This document shows positions 36,211 through 44,687 of a DNA stretch of 64,000 nt, one piece after another. The notes beneath the pieces are model-generated. The model did not search any database and had not been told where the DNA came from. It saw nothing but the letters and a program-made list of their open reading frames with translations. This stretch comes from Kitasatospora fiedleri (GTDB lineage: Bacteria; Actinomycetota; Actinomycetes; Streptomycetales; Streptomycetaceae): positions 2,232,001 through 2,296,000 of the forward strand of contig NZ_OX419519.1 of NCBI RefSeq assembly GCF_948472415.1, read 5' to 3'. Positions within the stretch are counted from its first letter, which is position 1, and each line of letters opens with the position of its first letter. Position numbers and translations under genes: made by a program.

Positions 36211-37290
36211 ATGACCCGACCCGTGGCCCGCGTGCTCACCCTGCTGGAGCTGCTGCAGTCCGGCGGCATCCGCACCGTTGCCGAGCTGGCCGAACGCCTG
36301 GAGGTGGACGAGCGCACCGTCCGCCGGTACGTCGCGCACCTGGTCGACCTCGACCTGCCGGTGGAGTCGGTCCGCGGCCGGTACGGCGGCTACCGGCTCG
36401 CGCCCGGGCACCGGATGCCGCCGCTGATGCTGACCGACGAGGAGGCGCTGGCCGCCCTGTTCGGCCTGGTCGCCGCCGAGCGGGCGGGGCTGTCCGCCGC
36501 GTCCGCGACCGCGGGCGAGACGGCCGCCGCGAAGATCCGCCGGGTGCTGCCCCGCCCGCTCGCCCACCGGCTGGACGCCCTGCTGGAGGCGCTGGCCTTC
36601 ACCCCCGCGCCCGCTCCCCCGGCCCCCGCAGCCACCACCGCCCCCGCCACCTCCGCCGCGCCCGATCCGGCGGCGCTGCTGACCGTCGCCGACGCGGTGC
36701 GCCACCGCCGTCCGCTGGCCTTCCGCTACACCGGCGCGGACGGCCGCACCGGCGAACGGGCCGTCGAGCCGCACGGGCTGGTGCTGCACGCGGGCCGCTG
36801 GTACCTGACCGGGCGGGACACCGGCGCCGACGCGGAGCGCCTGTTCCGTCTCGACCGGCTGGCCGCGCCCCGCCCGCTGCCGGGCACCTTCGACCCGCCC
36901 GCCGGGCCGGACCCGGCCGCGCGCGTCCTGCACGCACTGGCCACCGCCCCGCACCGGCACCGCGTCCGGCTGCGGATTCGGGCGGACGCCGACCGCATCC
37001 ACCGGCACCTGCCGCCCGGCCTGGCCCTGATCGACGGGCCGGACCTCGACGGGCCGAACTCCGACGGGTCGGACCCAGGCGGGTCTGACCCGGGCGGGTC
37101 TGACCCGGGCGGACCGGGCGCCGAAGGCTGGTCGGACGTCGAACTGCGGGTCGCCGAACTCGACTGGCTCCCGGCCGCGTTGGCGGCCATCGACCGCCCG
37201 TTCACGATCGAGGAACCGGCCGAACTCCGCCGCCTGGTCGCCGCGTTGGCCGAACGGCTCGCCGCCGCGGCCCGGCCCCCCGGCGGCTGA
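36211..37290 (+). CDS. WYL-domain transcriptional regulator (HTH_11/DeoR-like)
   Basis: 359 residues. The N-terminal winged helix (RVLTLLELLQSGGIRTVAELAERLEVDERTVRRYVAHL) is followed by GRYGGYRLAPG. A WYL domain begins near residue 150 (RHRRPLAFRYTGADGR, VLHAGRWYLTG) and a C-terminal WCX region follows. The spacer between domains is Pro/Ala-rich, and residues ~285-305 carry a 15-bp minisatellite (GSDPG repeated). It likely controls the divergent VOC gene; WYL proteins are often ligand-responsive. Confidence 0.88.
   Translation: MTRPVARVLTLLELLQSGGIRTVAELAERLEVDERTVRRYVAHLVDLDLPVESVRGRYGGYRLAPGHRMPPLMLTDEEALAALFGLVAAERAGLSAASATAGETAAAKIRRVLPRPLAHRLDALLEALAFTPAPAPPAPAATTAPATSAAPDPAALLTVADAVRHRRPLAFRYTGADGRTGERAVEPHGLVLHAGRWYLTGRDTGADAERLFRLDRLAAPRPLPGTFDPPAGPDPAARVLHALATAPHRHRVRLRIRADADRIHRHLPPGLALIDGPDLDGPNSDGSDPGGSDPGGSDPGGPGAEGWSDVELRVAELDWLPAALAAIDRPFTIEEPAELRRLVAALAERLAAAARPPGG
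37066..37110 (+). repeat. 15-bp minisatellite inside the WYL regulator gene
   Basis: Units start at 37066, 37081 and 37096 (GGGTCTGACCCGGGC; the first differs at two bases). The repeats keep frame and encode GSDPG. Confidence 0.8.
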
Positions 37291-37313
37291 ATCGAACCGC
37301 TCCCCCGGGGCGC

Positions 37314-37865
37314 TCAGCCCTTGCGGGCCGCGGCGACGATCTTCGCGGTGGTGTGGAAGAACCGCGAAGTCGCCTGCCCGGCGTAGGACGCGGGGAAGGC
37401 GGTGGCCGGGTTGCCGTTCAGCCGGCCGTTGCGCACGTGCATCACCACGAACGCCGCGTCCGCCGTGGCGCCGATCAGCTCCCAGTCGCCCTTCGGCGAG
37501 GCGACCGGCAGCGCGGTCGCGACCTCGGGCGGCAGCGGCTCGGACAGGAACAGCACGCACAGCCGCTTGTCCTCGCCGGGCTCCACCCCGGCGAACGGGT
37601 CGAGCGCGAGCAGCGCCTCGACCTCCTCGACCGTCCGCAGCATCACCGGCACCGGGTACCCGAGCCCGGCCGCCAGGCCCGCCTCGATCCGGGCCGCCAG
37701 CGCCGCCCAGTCGGTCTCCGCGCTGCGGAAGAACACGTTCCCGCTCTGGATGTACGTCCGCACGCCCTCCAGGCCGAGCCCCGCGAACAGCTCCCGCAAC
37801 CGGTCCATCTTCACGGTGCGTCCGCCGACGTTGACCGCCCGCAGGAAGGCGATGTAGGTCTCCAT
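37314..37865 (-). CDS. DUF1697-domain protein
   Basis: 183 residues starting METYIAFLRAVNVGGRTVKM, the conserved N-terminus of DUF1697, followed by YIQSGNVFFRS and ending GQATSRFFHTTAKI. Uncharacterised family. The ATG lies 7 bases downstream of a TACACT -10 on this strand with no ribosome site, so it is probably leaderless. It is divergent from the PPOX-like gene. Confidence 0.88.
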   Translation of the reverse strand: METYIAFLRAVNVGGRTVKMDRLRELFAGLGLEGVRTYIQSGNVFFRSAETDWAALAARIEAGLAAGLGYPVPVMLRTVEEVEALLALDPFAGVEPGEDKRLCVLFLSEPLPPEVATALPVASPKGDWELIGATADAAFVVMHVRNGRLNGNPATAFPASYAGQATSRFFHTTAKIVAAARKG

Positions 37866-37872
37866 GCGGCCG

Positions 37873-37928
37873 AGTGTAGGCCGGGCCGCCGACACGTCCC
37901 GGGAACTGTCGGTCCCACCGCCTACACT
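37873..37928. promoter_or_regulatory. Mirror-image leaderless promoters
   Basis: TACACT on the minus strand (37873-37878) lies 7 bases before the DUF1697 ATG. TACACT on the plus strand (37923-37928) lies 7 bases before the PPOX ATG. The centre (37891-37910) is an imperfect palindrome starting GACA and ending TGTC with CCCGGG in the middle. Confidence 0.6.
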
Positions 37929-37935
37929 GCGCGCC

Positions 37936-38409
37936 ATGACGACCTGGCAGGAGTTCGAGCAGCAGGCCCCCGACCTCGCCCAGCGGGTCCGGGCCCGTTT
38001 CGAGGCGCACAAGCACCACGTCCTCGCCACCCTCACCCGGGACGGCTCGCCCCGGGTGAGCGGCACCGAGGTCGACTTCCAGGGGCCCGAGCTGTTCCTC
38101 GGCTCGATGGCCGGCGCGGTCAAGGCGGCCGACCTGCGCCGGGACGGCCGCTGCGCGCTGCACTCCAACCCCGGGCCCGGCACCGACATGGTCGGCGGCG
38201 ACGCCAAACTCTCGCTGCGCGCCGTCGAGTTGACCGACCCGGCGGAGATCGCGGCGTACGAGGCGGCACTGCCCGGGCCGCCGCCCGGCCCGTACCACGC
38301 GTTCCGGCTGGAGCTCACCGGGGCGGTGCTGACCGAGGTCGCGGACGACCACCTGGTGATCAGCAGCTGGCGCCCGGGCGAGGCCGTCCGGGTCGTCGAA
38401 CGCCGGTAG
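37936..38409 (+). CDS. Pyridoxamine 5'-phosphate oxidase-like flavin/F420-binding protein
   Basis: 157 residues, split-barrel PPOX fold: FEAHKHHVLATLTRDGSPRVSGTEVDF, LGSMAGAVKAADLRRDGRCALHSNP. Actinobacterial members bind FMN or coenzyme F420; which one applies is not decidable here. The translation start sits 7 bases after TACACT, without a ribosome site. Followed by a terminator hairpin. Confidence 0.87.
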   Translation: MTTWQEFEQQAPDLAQRVRARFEAHKHHVLATLTRDGSPRVSGTEVDFQGPELFLGSMAGAVKAADLRRDGRCALHSNPGPGTDMVGGDAKLSLRAVELTDPAEIAAYEAALPGPPPGPYHAFRLELTGAVLTEVADDHLVISSWRPGEAVRVVERR

Positions 38410-38422
38410 CGCACGGCGCGGC

Positions 38423-38452
38423 GGTGGCCCCCCGTCCAGGACGGGGGCCACC
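38423..38452. terminator. Hairpin between convergent PPOX and ADH genes
   Basis: Arms 38423-38437 and 38439-38452 pair over 14 bp with one bulged C. It serves both directions. Confidence 0.65.
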
Positions 38453-38488
38453 ACCGCGGGACCGCGGGACCACGGGAGCACCCGGCCG

Positions 38489-39529
38489 TCAGCCGTTGGG
38501 GAGGATCACCGCCCGGCCGTTGATCTTGCCCGCGTGCAGCCGCTCGTAGGCGAGCGGCGCCTCGTCGATACCGTACGTCTCGACGTGCACGTCGACCGCG
38601 CCGGCCCGGGCCAGGTCGAGGACCTCGATCAGCTCGGCGCGGCTGCCCCAGTACGGGGAGGTGACGGAGACCTCGTACGGCAGCACGCCGAAGCCGACCG
38701 CCAGGCTGCCGCCGCCGATGCCCACCAGGGTGACGTCGCCCTCGACGGCGGCCAGCTGCCCGGCCAGGGCCGTGGTGGGCGGGGCGCCGACGAAGTCGAA
38801 GACGGCCTGCGCGCCCAGCCCGGCGGTGAGTTCGCGCACCTTGCCGGCCGCCGCGCCGTCCGAGAGCACCGCCTCGTGCGCGCCCACGGTGCGGGCCAGC
38901 GCGAGCTTCTCCTCGGTGACGTCGAGCGCGATCACCCGGGCCGCGGTCATCGCCCGCAGCAGCTGGATCGCCACGTGCCCGAGGCCGCCGGTGCCGATCA
39001 CCACGGCCGTGGAGCCGGGCACCAGCTTCGGCAGCGAGCGCTTGATCGCGTGGTACGGCGTCAGCCCGGCGTCGGTGAGCGGGACGGTGCGGACCGGGTC
39101 GAGGTCGCCGAGCGGGACGAGGTGGCGCGGGTCGTCGACCACCAGGTACTCGGCCATCGCGCCGGGCGCGCCCAGCCCGGGCGGCCGGATGCCCAGTTCG
39201 GTGGCGCGCAGGCAGTAGTTCTCCTTGCCCTCCGCGCACTTGGCGCAGCTGCCGCAGCCCCACGGGCCGTACACGGCGACCGACTCGCCCTCGGTGAAGC
39301 CGGTGACGCCCGCGCCGAGCGCGGCGATCGTGCCGACGCCCTCGTGCCCGAGGGTCAGCGGCAGCGGGAACGGCAGCTGCTCGGCCGACCAGCTCATCAC
39401 GGCGATGTCGGAGTGGCAGACCCCGGCGGCGGTGACCTTGAGCAGGACCTGCCCGGGGCCGGGCTCGGGATCGGGGACGGTGACCACCTCGGGGTGGCCG
39501 CCGACGGTGCGGTACTGGACTGCCTTCAT
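38489..39529 (-). CDS. Zinc-dependent alcohol dehydrogenase (MDR family)
   Basis: 346 residues. Catalytic-zinc ligands are seen in GVCHSD and GHEGVG, the four structural cysteines in CGSCAKCAEGKENYC, and the nucleotide loop is GTGGLGHVAIQLL. The start is ATG 39529. Upstream lie the SDR and TetR genes on the same strand, giving the order TetR, SDR, ADH; the three may serve the same alcohol/aldehyde pathway. The gap to the SDR gene is 89 bp. Confidence 0.92.
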   Translation of the reverse strand: MKAVQYRTVGGHPEVVTVPDPEPGPGQVLLKVTAAGVCHSDIAVMSWSAEQLPFPLPLTLGHEGVGTIAALGAGVTGFTEGESVAVYGPWGCGSCAKCAEGKENYCLRATELGIRPPGLGAPGAMAEYLVVDDPRHLVPLGDLDPVRTVPLTDAGLTPYHAIKRSLPKLVPGSTAVVIGTGGLGHVAIQLLRAMTAARVIALDVTEEKLALARTVGAHEAVLSDGAAAGKVRELTAGLGAQAVFDFVGAPPTTALAGQLAAVEGDVTLVGIGGGSLAVGFGVLPYEVSVTSPYWGSRAELIEVLDLARAGAVDVHVETYGIDEAPLAYERLHAGKINGRAVILPNG

Positions 39530-39618
39530 GTTCGACGCTCCTCTGCGCGCGGACCCCCGGAACGGAACCCCCGTGGACGATCCCCCCGTGGACGATCGGA
39601 CGATCCCCCGGCGGTGGC

Positions 39619-40374
39619 TCAGCGGGCGGCGTAACCGCCGTCGACCAGGTGGTAGCTGCCGGTGACGAAGGACGCCCGGTCGGACAGCAGGAAGGCGGTC
39701 AGCTCGGCGACCTCCTCGGCCCGGCCGAGGCGCCCGGCGGGGTGCAGCGAGATCAGCAGCTCGCGGCCCTCGGGGTCGGTGTCCTTGAGCAGCGGGGTGT
39801 CGATGAAGCCGGGGCCGACCGCGTTGACCCGCACGCCCTGCGGGGCGTACTCGATCGCGGCGGACTTGGTGAGGCCGACCACGCCGTGCTTGGCGGCGAC
39901 GTACGCGGGCGAGCCGGCGAAGCCGTTGGTGCCGAGGATGGAGGCCATGTTGACGACCGAGCCGCCGCCGGCCGCCAGGATCTCCGGCAGTTCGTAGCGC
40001 AGCGAGTAGAAGACGCCGTCCAGGTTGGTGGCCAGCACCCGGCGCCACGCCTCGGGGTCGTACTCGCCGGTGGGGGCGACCGGGCCGCCGATGCCCGCGT
40101 TGTTGACGGCGAGGCTGAGCGGGCCGAGGCCGTCCACGGTGGCGCGGACGGCGGCCTCGACCGAGGCCGGGTCGGTGACGTCGAGCTGCACGGCCAGCGC
40201 CTTCGCGCCGGTGGCCTCCAGCGCGGTGACGGCCGCGCGGGCGCCGTCGAGGTTGTAGTCGGCGACGGCGACGTTGGCGCCGCGCTCGGCGAGCAGGGTG
40301 GCGGTGGCCAGGCCGATGCCGGAGGCGCCTCCGGTGACGAGGGCGGTGCGGCCGGCGAACTCCTGGGTGGTCAT
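39619..40374 (-). CDS. SDR-family oxidoreductase
   Basis: 251 residues, classical SDR: TGGASGIGLA, VAVADYNLDGA (acidic residue after strand 2, favouring NAD), NNAGIGGP, catalytic MASILG...YVAAK and the terminal DGGYAAR. GAGG precedes the ATG. Middle gene of the TetR-SDR-ADH run. Confidence 0.92.
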   Translation of the reverse strand: MTTQEFAGRTALVTGGASGIGLATATLLAERGANVAVADYNLDGARAAVTALEATGAKALAVQLDVTDPASVEAAVRATVDGLGPLSLAVNNAGIGGPVAPTGEYDPEAWRRVLATNLDGVFYSLRYELPEILAAGGGSVVNMASILGTNGFAGSPAYVAAKHGVVGLTKSAAIEYAPQGVRVNAVGPGFIDTPLLKDTDPEGRELLISLHPAGRLGRAEEVAELTAFLLSDRASFVTGSYHLVDGGYAAR

Positions 40375-40519
40375 GGGTGGTTCCTCTCGTACGCCGCGCG
40401 CGGGTGGGCGCGGGTGGTGCTGTTCCCGTCCGGCGGGTGGTCGGCGGGTGGTCTGCGGGGGTCGGGCGGCCCGGGTCGGGCGGCCCGGGAGCGGCCCGGG
40501 GCGGCCGGTCCGGGGGCGG

Positions 40520-41269
40520 TCAGTCCGAGGGTTCGGCCGCGGCCAGGTCGAAGGCGCGGTCGAGCAGGGTGGGCAGGTCGCCCGCGGGGTCGCGCACCCA
40601 GGTGCGGGTGGCGGCGTGCAGGGCGGCCACCCCGAGGCCGACGGCGACGGCGGGCCGCAGGTCGGTCTCCGGGTGCAGGCCGAGCCGGGCGGCGACCAGC
40701 CGGATCGAGCGCTCCTCCTCGGCGACCGCGATCCGCCGGAACGCGGCGGTCAGGGCGGGCTCCTCGTCGATCAGGACGAACAGGTCGCGCATGCCGGGAC
40801 GGCGGTGCCAGGCGGGGTGCTCGGGGTCGGGGTCGTGCAGCCAGGCGGCGACGGCGGCCCGGTAGGCGGTGACCGGCGGTTCGGCGGCGGGCCGGGCGGC
40901 GAGCGCCTCGTTGATCCGGGCGAAGTCGGCGCGCAGGCAGTCCAGGACGGCGTCCTCGCGGGAGCCGAAGTGGCGGCTGAAGGTGCGGCGGGAGACGTCG
41001 GCGGCGTCCGTGACGTCCTCCACAGCGAGGGCGGCGAAGCCGTGCGCCAGGGTGAGGCGCAGCGCGGCGGCGGCCATCGCCTCGCGGGTGCGGCGGGCCT
41101 TGCGGTCGCGCCGCCCGTGCTCCTCCCGGGACGGCCCCGCCCCGGACGGCCCCGCCCCGGGCGGGGCGGCGTCGTACGCAGCGGGTTCCTCGGTGCCGCG
41201 CGGCCCGGGGACGCCCACGGTGTCGGCGGGCGCGGACTCGGCGTGCGGCGCGGACCGGTCGGTGCTCAT
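40520..41269 (-). CDS. TetR-family regulator with twin upstream operators
   Basis: 249 residues. A disordered ~50-residue N-terminus precedes the helix-turn-helix (RRTREAMAAAALRLTLAHGFAALAVEDVTDAADVSRRTFSRHFG). The C-terminal domain resembles MftR/TetR_17-type regulators of Streptomyces. Two 15-bp palindromes lie 23-54 bp upstream of the start. It probably represses itself and the downstream SDR/ADH genes. Confidence 0.88.
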   Translation of the reverse strand: MSTDRSAPHAESAPADTVGVPGPRGTEEPAAYDAAPPGAGPSGAGPSREEHGRRDRKARRTREAMAAAALRLTLAHGFAALAVEDVTDAADVSRRTFSRHFGSREDAVLDCLRADFARINEALAARPAAEPPVTAYRAAVAAWLHDPDPEHPAWHRRPGMRDLFVLIDEEPALTAAFRRIAVAEEERSIRLVAARLGLHPETDLRPAVAVGLGVAALHAATRTWVRDPAGDLPTLLDRAFDLAAAEPSD

Positions 41270-41291
41270 GGCCCCACCGTACTCCTGAAAA

Positions 41292-41323
41292 TGTCCCGGC
41301 GGGACATCAGTCCCGCCGGGACA
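41292..41323. promoter_or_regulatory. Twin TetR-type operators
   Basis: TGTCCCGGCGGGACA (41292-41306) is a perfect odd palindrome. A second near-copy (AGTCCCGCCGGGACA, 41309-41323) follows at once. Together they also form perfect 14-bp arms around ATCA. Confidence 0.7.
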
Positions 41324-41368
41324 TCACGGCTCGAACGACCGACCCGCGGCCCGGGCCCGGAGCCCGAA

Positions 41369-41431
41369 GGCAAGAGCCCGGAGCCCGGAGGCAAGAGCCC
41401 GGAGCCCGGAGGCAAGAGCCCGGAGGCCGGA
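41369..41431. repeat. 21-bp tandem repeat between TetR and hemerythrin genes
   Basis: Units begin at 41369, 41390 and 41411 (GGCAAGAGCCCGGAGCCCGGA; the last diverges). Non-coding. Confidence 0.8.
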
Positions 41432-41444
41432 GCCCGGAGGCCGG

Positions 41445-42188
41445 CTACTGCCCGGTCGGCCCCCACAGCCGGTCGGTGCAGCGGGCGTACGTGTCGCGCC
41501 AGTGCGGCCAGTGGCGGACCGTCTCGTCGTCGCAGTCGGCGAGCAGCCGGTCGACCTGCTCCGGGTGGACGCCCTCCAGCAGCCACACCAGGGCGTCGGA
41601 CGCGGACGGGCCGTCGGCGATCCGCAGCAGGTCGAGCAGTTCGGGCAGGGTGCCGATCCGGGAGCCGGGCTGGAAGACGCCCGCCATCCGGGGCAGCAGC
41701 TGGCGCTCCTCGATCCGCAGGTGGGTCTCCACCCGGGCGGCCAGTTCCTCGACCGCGTAGGAGACCGGCCAGGCGCTGGCCGGGTCGCGGGTGGCGATGC
41801 CGACCAGGGTGGTGGTGCGGGTGAAGCACTGGTCGAGGTTGTGGTGGTCGGACTCCAGCCAGTTGAGCAGCAGCCGCAGCTCGGGCGCGAAGCGGCGCAG
41901 CACCGGCCAGAGCCGGGTGTCCTGCTGCTCGTGGTGGCAGGTGACCATGGCGGTGACGAAGTCCCAGTGCCGCTTGAGCGCGTCGGCCGACTCGCGGTCC
42001 TCGGGCTGGAGCAGGCGCAGCGCCTGCGGGATGCGGGCCAGGTCGCGCCGGACGGCGGCGTGCACCAGGCGCAGGCCGGCGAACGGGAGGGGCTCGACCA
42101 CCCGGGCGGGTTCGACCGCCGCGGCGGGTGCCTGGTCCTGTCGGGCAGGGGCGGTCGCGGGGCCGACGGGCAGCAGGTGACGGGACAT
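41445..42188 (-). CDS. Hemerythrin (HHE) cation-binding domain protein
   Basis: 247 residues. Helical domain with metal-ligand His/Glu: VHAAVRRDLARIP, VTCHHEQQDTRLWPVL, ESDHHNLD and VETHLRIEERQLLP. Such proteins bind a di-iron centre and sense or buffer oxygen, NO or iron. No fused domain is present. The last ~80 residues (YARCTDRLWGPTGQ end) are an extra helical tail. Neighbours give no clear pathway. Confidence 0.85.
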   Translation of the reverse strand: MSRHLLPVGPATAPARQDQAPAAAVEPARVVEPLPFAGLRLVHAAVRRDLARIPQALRLLQPEDRESADALKRHWDFVTAMVTCHHEQQDTRLWPVLRRFAPELRLLLNWLESDHHNLDQCFTRTTTLVGIATRDPASAWPVSYAVEELAARVETHLRIEERQLLPRMAGVFQPGSRIGTLPELLDLLRIADGPSASDALVWLLEGVHPEQVDRLLADCDDETVRHWPHWRDTYARCTDRLWGPTGQ

Positions 42189-42397
42189 GGCGCTCTCTTC
42201 ACGACGGTCTGGGGCTGGCCGGAGCGGGGGCCGCGGTGCGGCCGCCCCGGTCCAGTTCTCCGGTCCACGGCTCCAGGGTGACCACAGTCCATCAGGGTCG
42301 AATGAACGACCGATTGATGGGCAGGTCAGAGCGTTTTACGGGCCTCGGTGGACGGTTCTGACGGAGTGGCACCCCGTCCCTTCGTTCCGGCGGGCCG

Positions 42398-43432
42398 TCA
42401 GTCGGACTCCGGTCCGGCGGTGTTGGCGGTCAGCCACTCCAGCGTGGTGGGGATCATCTTCTTGAAGTCCGAGGTGAGGTGCTTGCCGCCGGGCTGCTCG
42501 TAGTACTCCACGGTGGTGGGGGCCTTGGCCTTGGCGACCCAGTTCTTCACCAGCTTGGTCTCGTACGGGTTGGCGCCGCCCGCGGTGGCCAGCATCCGCA
42601 CGTCGGCGGCGCCGGCGGCGATCAGCTGGTCGGGGCTGTTGGCCAGGCGCTCCTGCTCGTGGCCCTTCCAGAGCGGCGAGTCGGGGTTCCAGTAGCCGTC
42701 GATCGGCACCGCGGCCTTGAACACGTCGGGGTGCTGGAGGGCGAGCTTCGCGCTGCAGAACGCGCCGGTGGAGGCGCCCATCACGGCCCAGCCGTCCCGG
42801 CCCTTGAGGGTGCGGAAGTTGGCGCGGACGAAGTCCGGGACGTCCTGGGACATCCAGGTGCCGATCTTCGGCTGGCCGGGGATGTCGGCGCACTCCAGCG
42901 CCTTGGCCTCGTCGGAGTCCAGGTTCTGCACCGGCATGATCATGATGAACGGGTGGGCCTTGCCCTGGGCGACCATCTCCTGGTCGACCTCCTGGATCGG
43001 CAGCTGGTTGTCGGTCCAGGTGTTGTACCCGGCGCTCTGCCCGCCGGCGTACAGGGTCAGCACCGGGAAGCCGGTCCTCGCGTACGCGGGGTCGTCGTAC
43101 TGCGGCGGCAGCCAGACCCAGACCTTGCCGCTGACCCCGGACTTGGCGCCGGCCAGGGTGGTCATCAGGATCGGACCGGCCTTGGTGTCGCGGGCCGTGG
43201 AGAAGTGGGCGGCCGGACCGGTCGGCATCAGCACCTTGGTCGGCTTCGGCGGCGCGCTGCTGGGCGGCGCGGCGGCGGACGCGGCGGCGGAGTTCTGGCC
43301 GGTGGAGATCGCGGCCCGGGCGGAGTCGGCGCCGCTGCCGGAGCTGCCGCAGGCGGCGAGCGGGACGGCGAGGGCGAGCAGGGCGGCGGCCGCCAACGGG
43401 CGGCGGACGGCGGGGCGGGGCTGCGGCAGCAC
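42398..43432 (-). CDS. Lipoprotein esterase of the esterase-D/antigen 85-like family
   Basis: 344 residues, GTG start. The lipobox is VPLAAC (Cys ~28), followed by a Ser/Ala/Pro linker. The alpha/beta-hydrolase has the nucleophile elbow GASTGAF, IDGYWNPDSPLW and the C-terminal His in PGGKHLTSDF, matching the putative-esterase family that includes antigen 85 and Fes/EstD enzymes. It is probably surface-anchored; substrate unknown. Monocistronic by spacing (209 bp to the next gene). Confidence 0.87.
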   Translation of the reverse strand: MLPQPRPAVRRPLAAAALLALAVPLAACGSSGSGADSARAAISTGQNSAAASAAAPPSSAPPKPTKVLMPTGPAAHFSTARDTKAGPILMTTLAGAKSGVSGKVWVWLPPQYDDPAYARTGFPVLTLYAGGQSAGYNTWTDNQLPIQEVDQEMVAQGKAHPFIMIMPVQNLDSDEAKALECADIPGQPKIGTWMSQDVPDFVRANFRTLKGRDGWAVMGASTGAFCSAKLALQHPDVFKAAVPIDGYWNPDSPLWKGHEQERLANSPDQLIAAGAADVRMLATAGGANPYETKLVKNWVAKAKAPTTVEYYEQPGGKHLTSDFKKMIPTTLEWLTANTAGPESD

Positions 43433-43804
43433 GGTGCTCTCTCCGGGCGGGGCCGGCCCGGCGGCCGGGTCCGGGCCCTGGTCAGTGAGGGTCGGGGACG
43501 GGCCGCGACGGTCACCGGCACACCCCGGGTACGGCCCCGGCCGCGCGTGCGGCGGCGGTCCGGGCCTCCCGTGATCCTATGACGTGCCGCTCTCGGGGCC
43601 GGTTGCGTCCGGGCCCACAATCCGCCGGTCGGCGGGGGTGGTTCCGGCCGGTCGGCGGGGGTGCGCGGGCCCGCCGGTCGGCGTGTCGCGGCGGTCGGCC
43701 GCGCCGGTCCGGGCCGGGCCTGGACGATCCTCCGGCTGACGCGGCGCCCCGGCCCGGCGATCATGGGGGTTCCGTGTCCCGGAACCGTCCCGAGGAGTGT
43801 GCGC
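43433..43804. other. Intergene between divergent esterase and SDR genes
   Basis: 372 bp. It contains three GC-rich direct repeats with core GCCGGTCGGCGG (43622-43640, 43644-43663, 43670-43685). No coding frame is convincing. Confidence 0.5.
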
Positions 43805-44551
43805 GTGTCCCAGCAGGTTGCCGTGATCACCGGTGCGGGCAGCGGCGTCGGCCGCGCCGTGGCCCGCGAACTCGCCTCGGCCGGCTGGCGGGTGGTGCTG
43901 GCCGGCCGCCGGGCCGACCCGCTGACGGAGACCGCCGCCGGGCTCGGGCCGGACCGCGCGCTGGCGGTGCCCGCCGACGTCACCGACGAGCGGCAGGTGG
44001 AGGCGCTGTTCGACGCGGCGGCCGGGCACTTCGGCCGGATCGACCTGCTGTTCAACAACGCCGGGATGTTCGGCCCGTCCGCCCCGGTCGAGGAGGTCGC
44101 GGCGGCCGACTGGCGGGCCGTGGTCGACGTCAACCTGACCGGCGCGTTCCTCTGCGCGCAGGCCGCGTTCCGCCGGATGCGGGACCAGGACCCGCAGGGC
44201 GGCCGGATCGTCAACAACGGCTCGATCTCCGCCCACGTCCCCCGCCCGTACGCGATCGCCTACACCGCGACCAAGCACGCCGTCACCGGCCTGACCCGCG
44301 CCCTGTCGCTGGAGGGCCGCCCGTACCGGATCGCCTGCGGGCAGATCGACATCGGCAACGCGGCCACCGACATGACGGCGGGGATGGGCGCGGGGGTGCG
44401 GCAGGCGGACGGGCGGACCGCGCCGGAGCCGACCATGGACGTCGCGGACGTGGCCCGGACGGTGCGCCACATGGCGGAGCTGCCGCTGGAGGCGAACGTC
44501 CAGTTCGCCACGGTGATGGCCACCGCGATGCCGTACATCGGCCGCGGCTGA
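43805..44551 (+). CDS. SDR-family oxidoreductase
   Basis: 248 residues. SDR motifs are [25 protein letters not shown] and YTATK. The GTG at 43805 is chosen because GAGGAG lies seven bases upstream; GTG 43799 is an alternative. The C-terminus ([24 protein letters not shown]) is typical of the YxxxK SDRs often annotated as 3-ketoacyl-ACP reductase-like. Converges on the amylase gene. Confidence 0.9.
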   Translation: MSQQVAVITGAGSGVGRAVARELASAGWRVVLAGRRADPLTETAAGLGPDRALAVPADVTDERQVEALFDAAAGHFGRIDLLFNNAGMFGPSAPVEEVAAADWRAVVDVNLTGAFLCAQAAFRRMRDQDPQGGRIVNNGSISAHVPRPYAIAYTATKHAVTGLTRALSLEGRPYRIACGQIDIGNAATDMTAGMGAGVRQADGRTAPEPTMDVADVARTVRHMAELPLEANVQFATVMATAMPYIGRG

Positions 44552-44687
44552 GCGGCGGGAGCGGCGCGCCGGGGCGGACTCGTTCGAGGTGTCCGTCCCA
44601 GCGGCCGCCGCGCAGTTCGACGTCCGGGACAGGGGTGGTGGTGCCCATCCGCCCGATGCTTCCAGCGGGTCGGGCGCCCGGCCCGGG

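Noticed and set aside
44552..44687. Minus-strand fragment starting MGTTTPVPDVELRGGRWDGH between the SDR and amylase genes
   Set aside because: The first ~35 residues look protein-like, but the frame then runs antisense through the SDR gene. At most a remnant N-terminus, too short to call.
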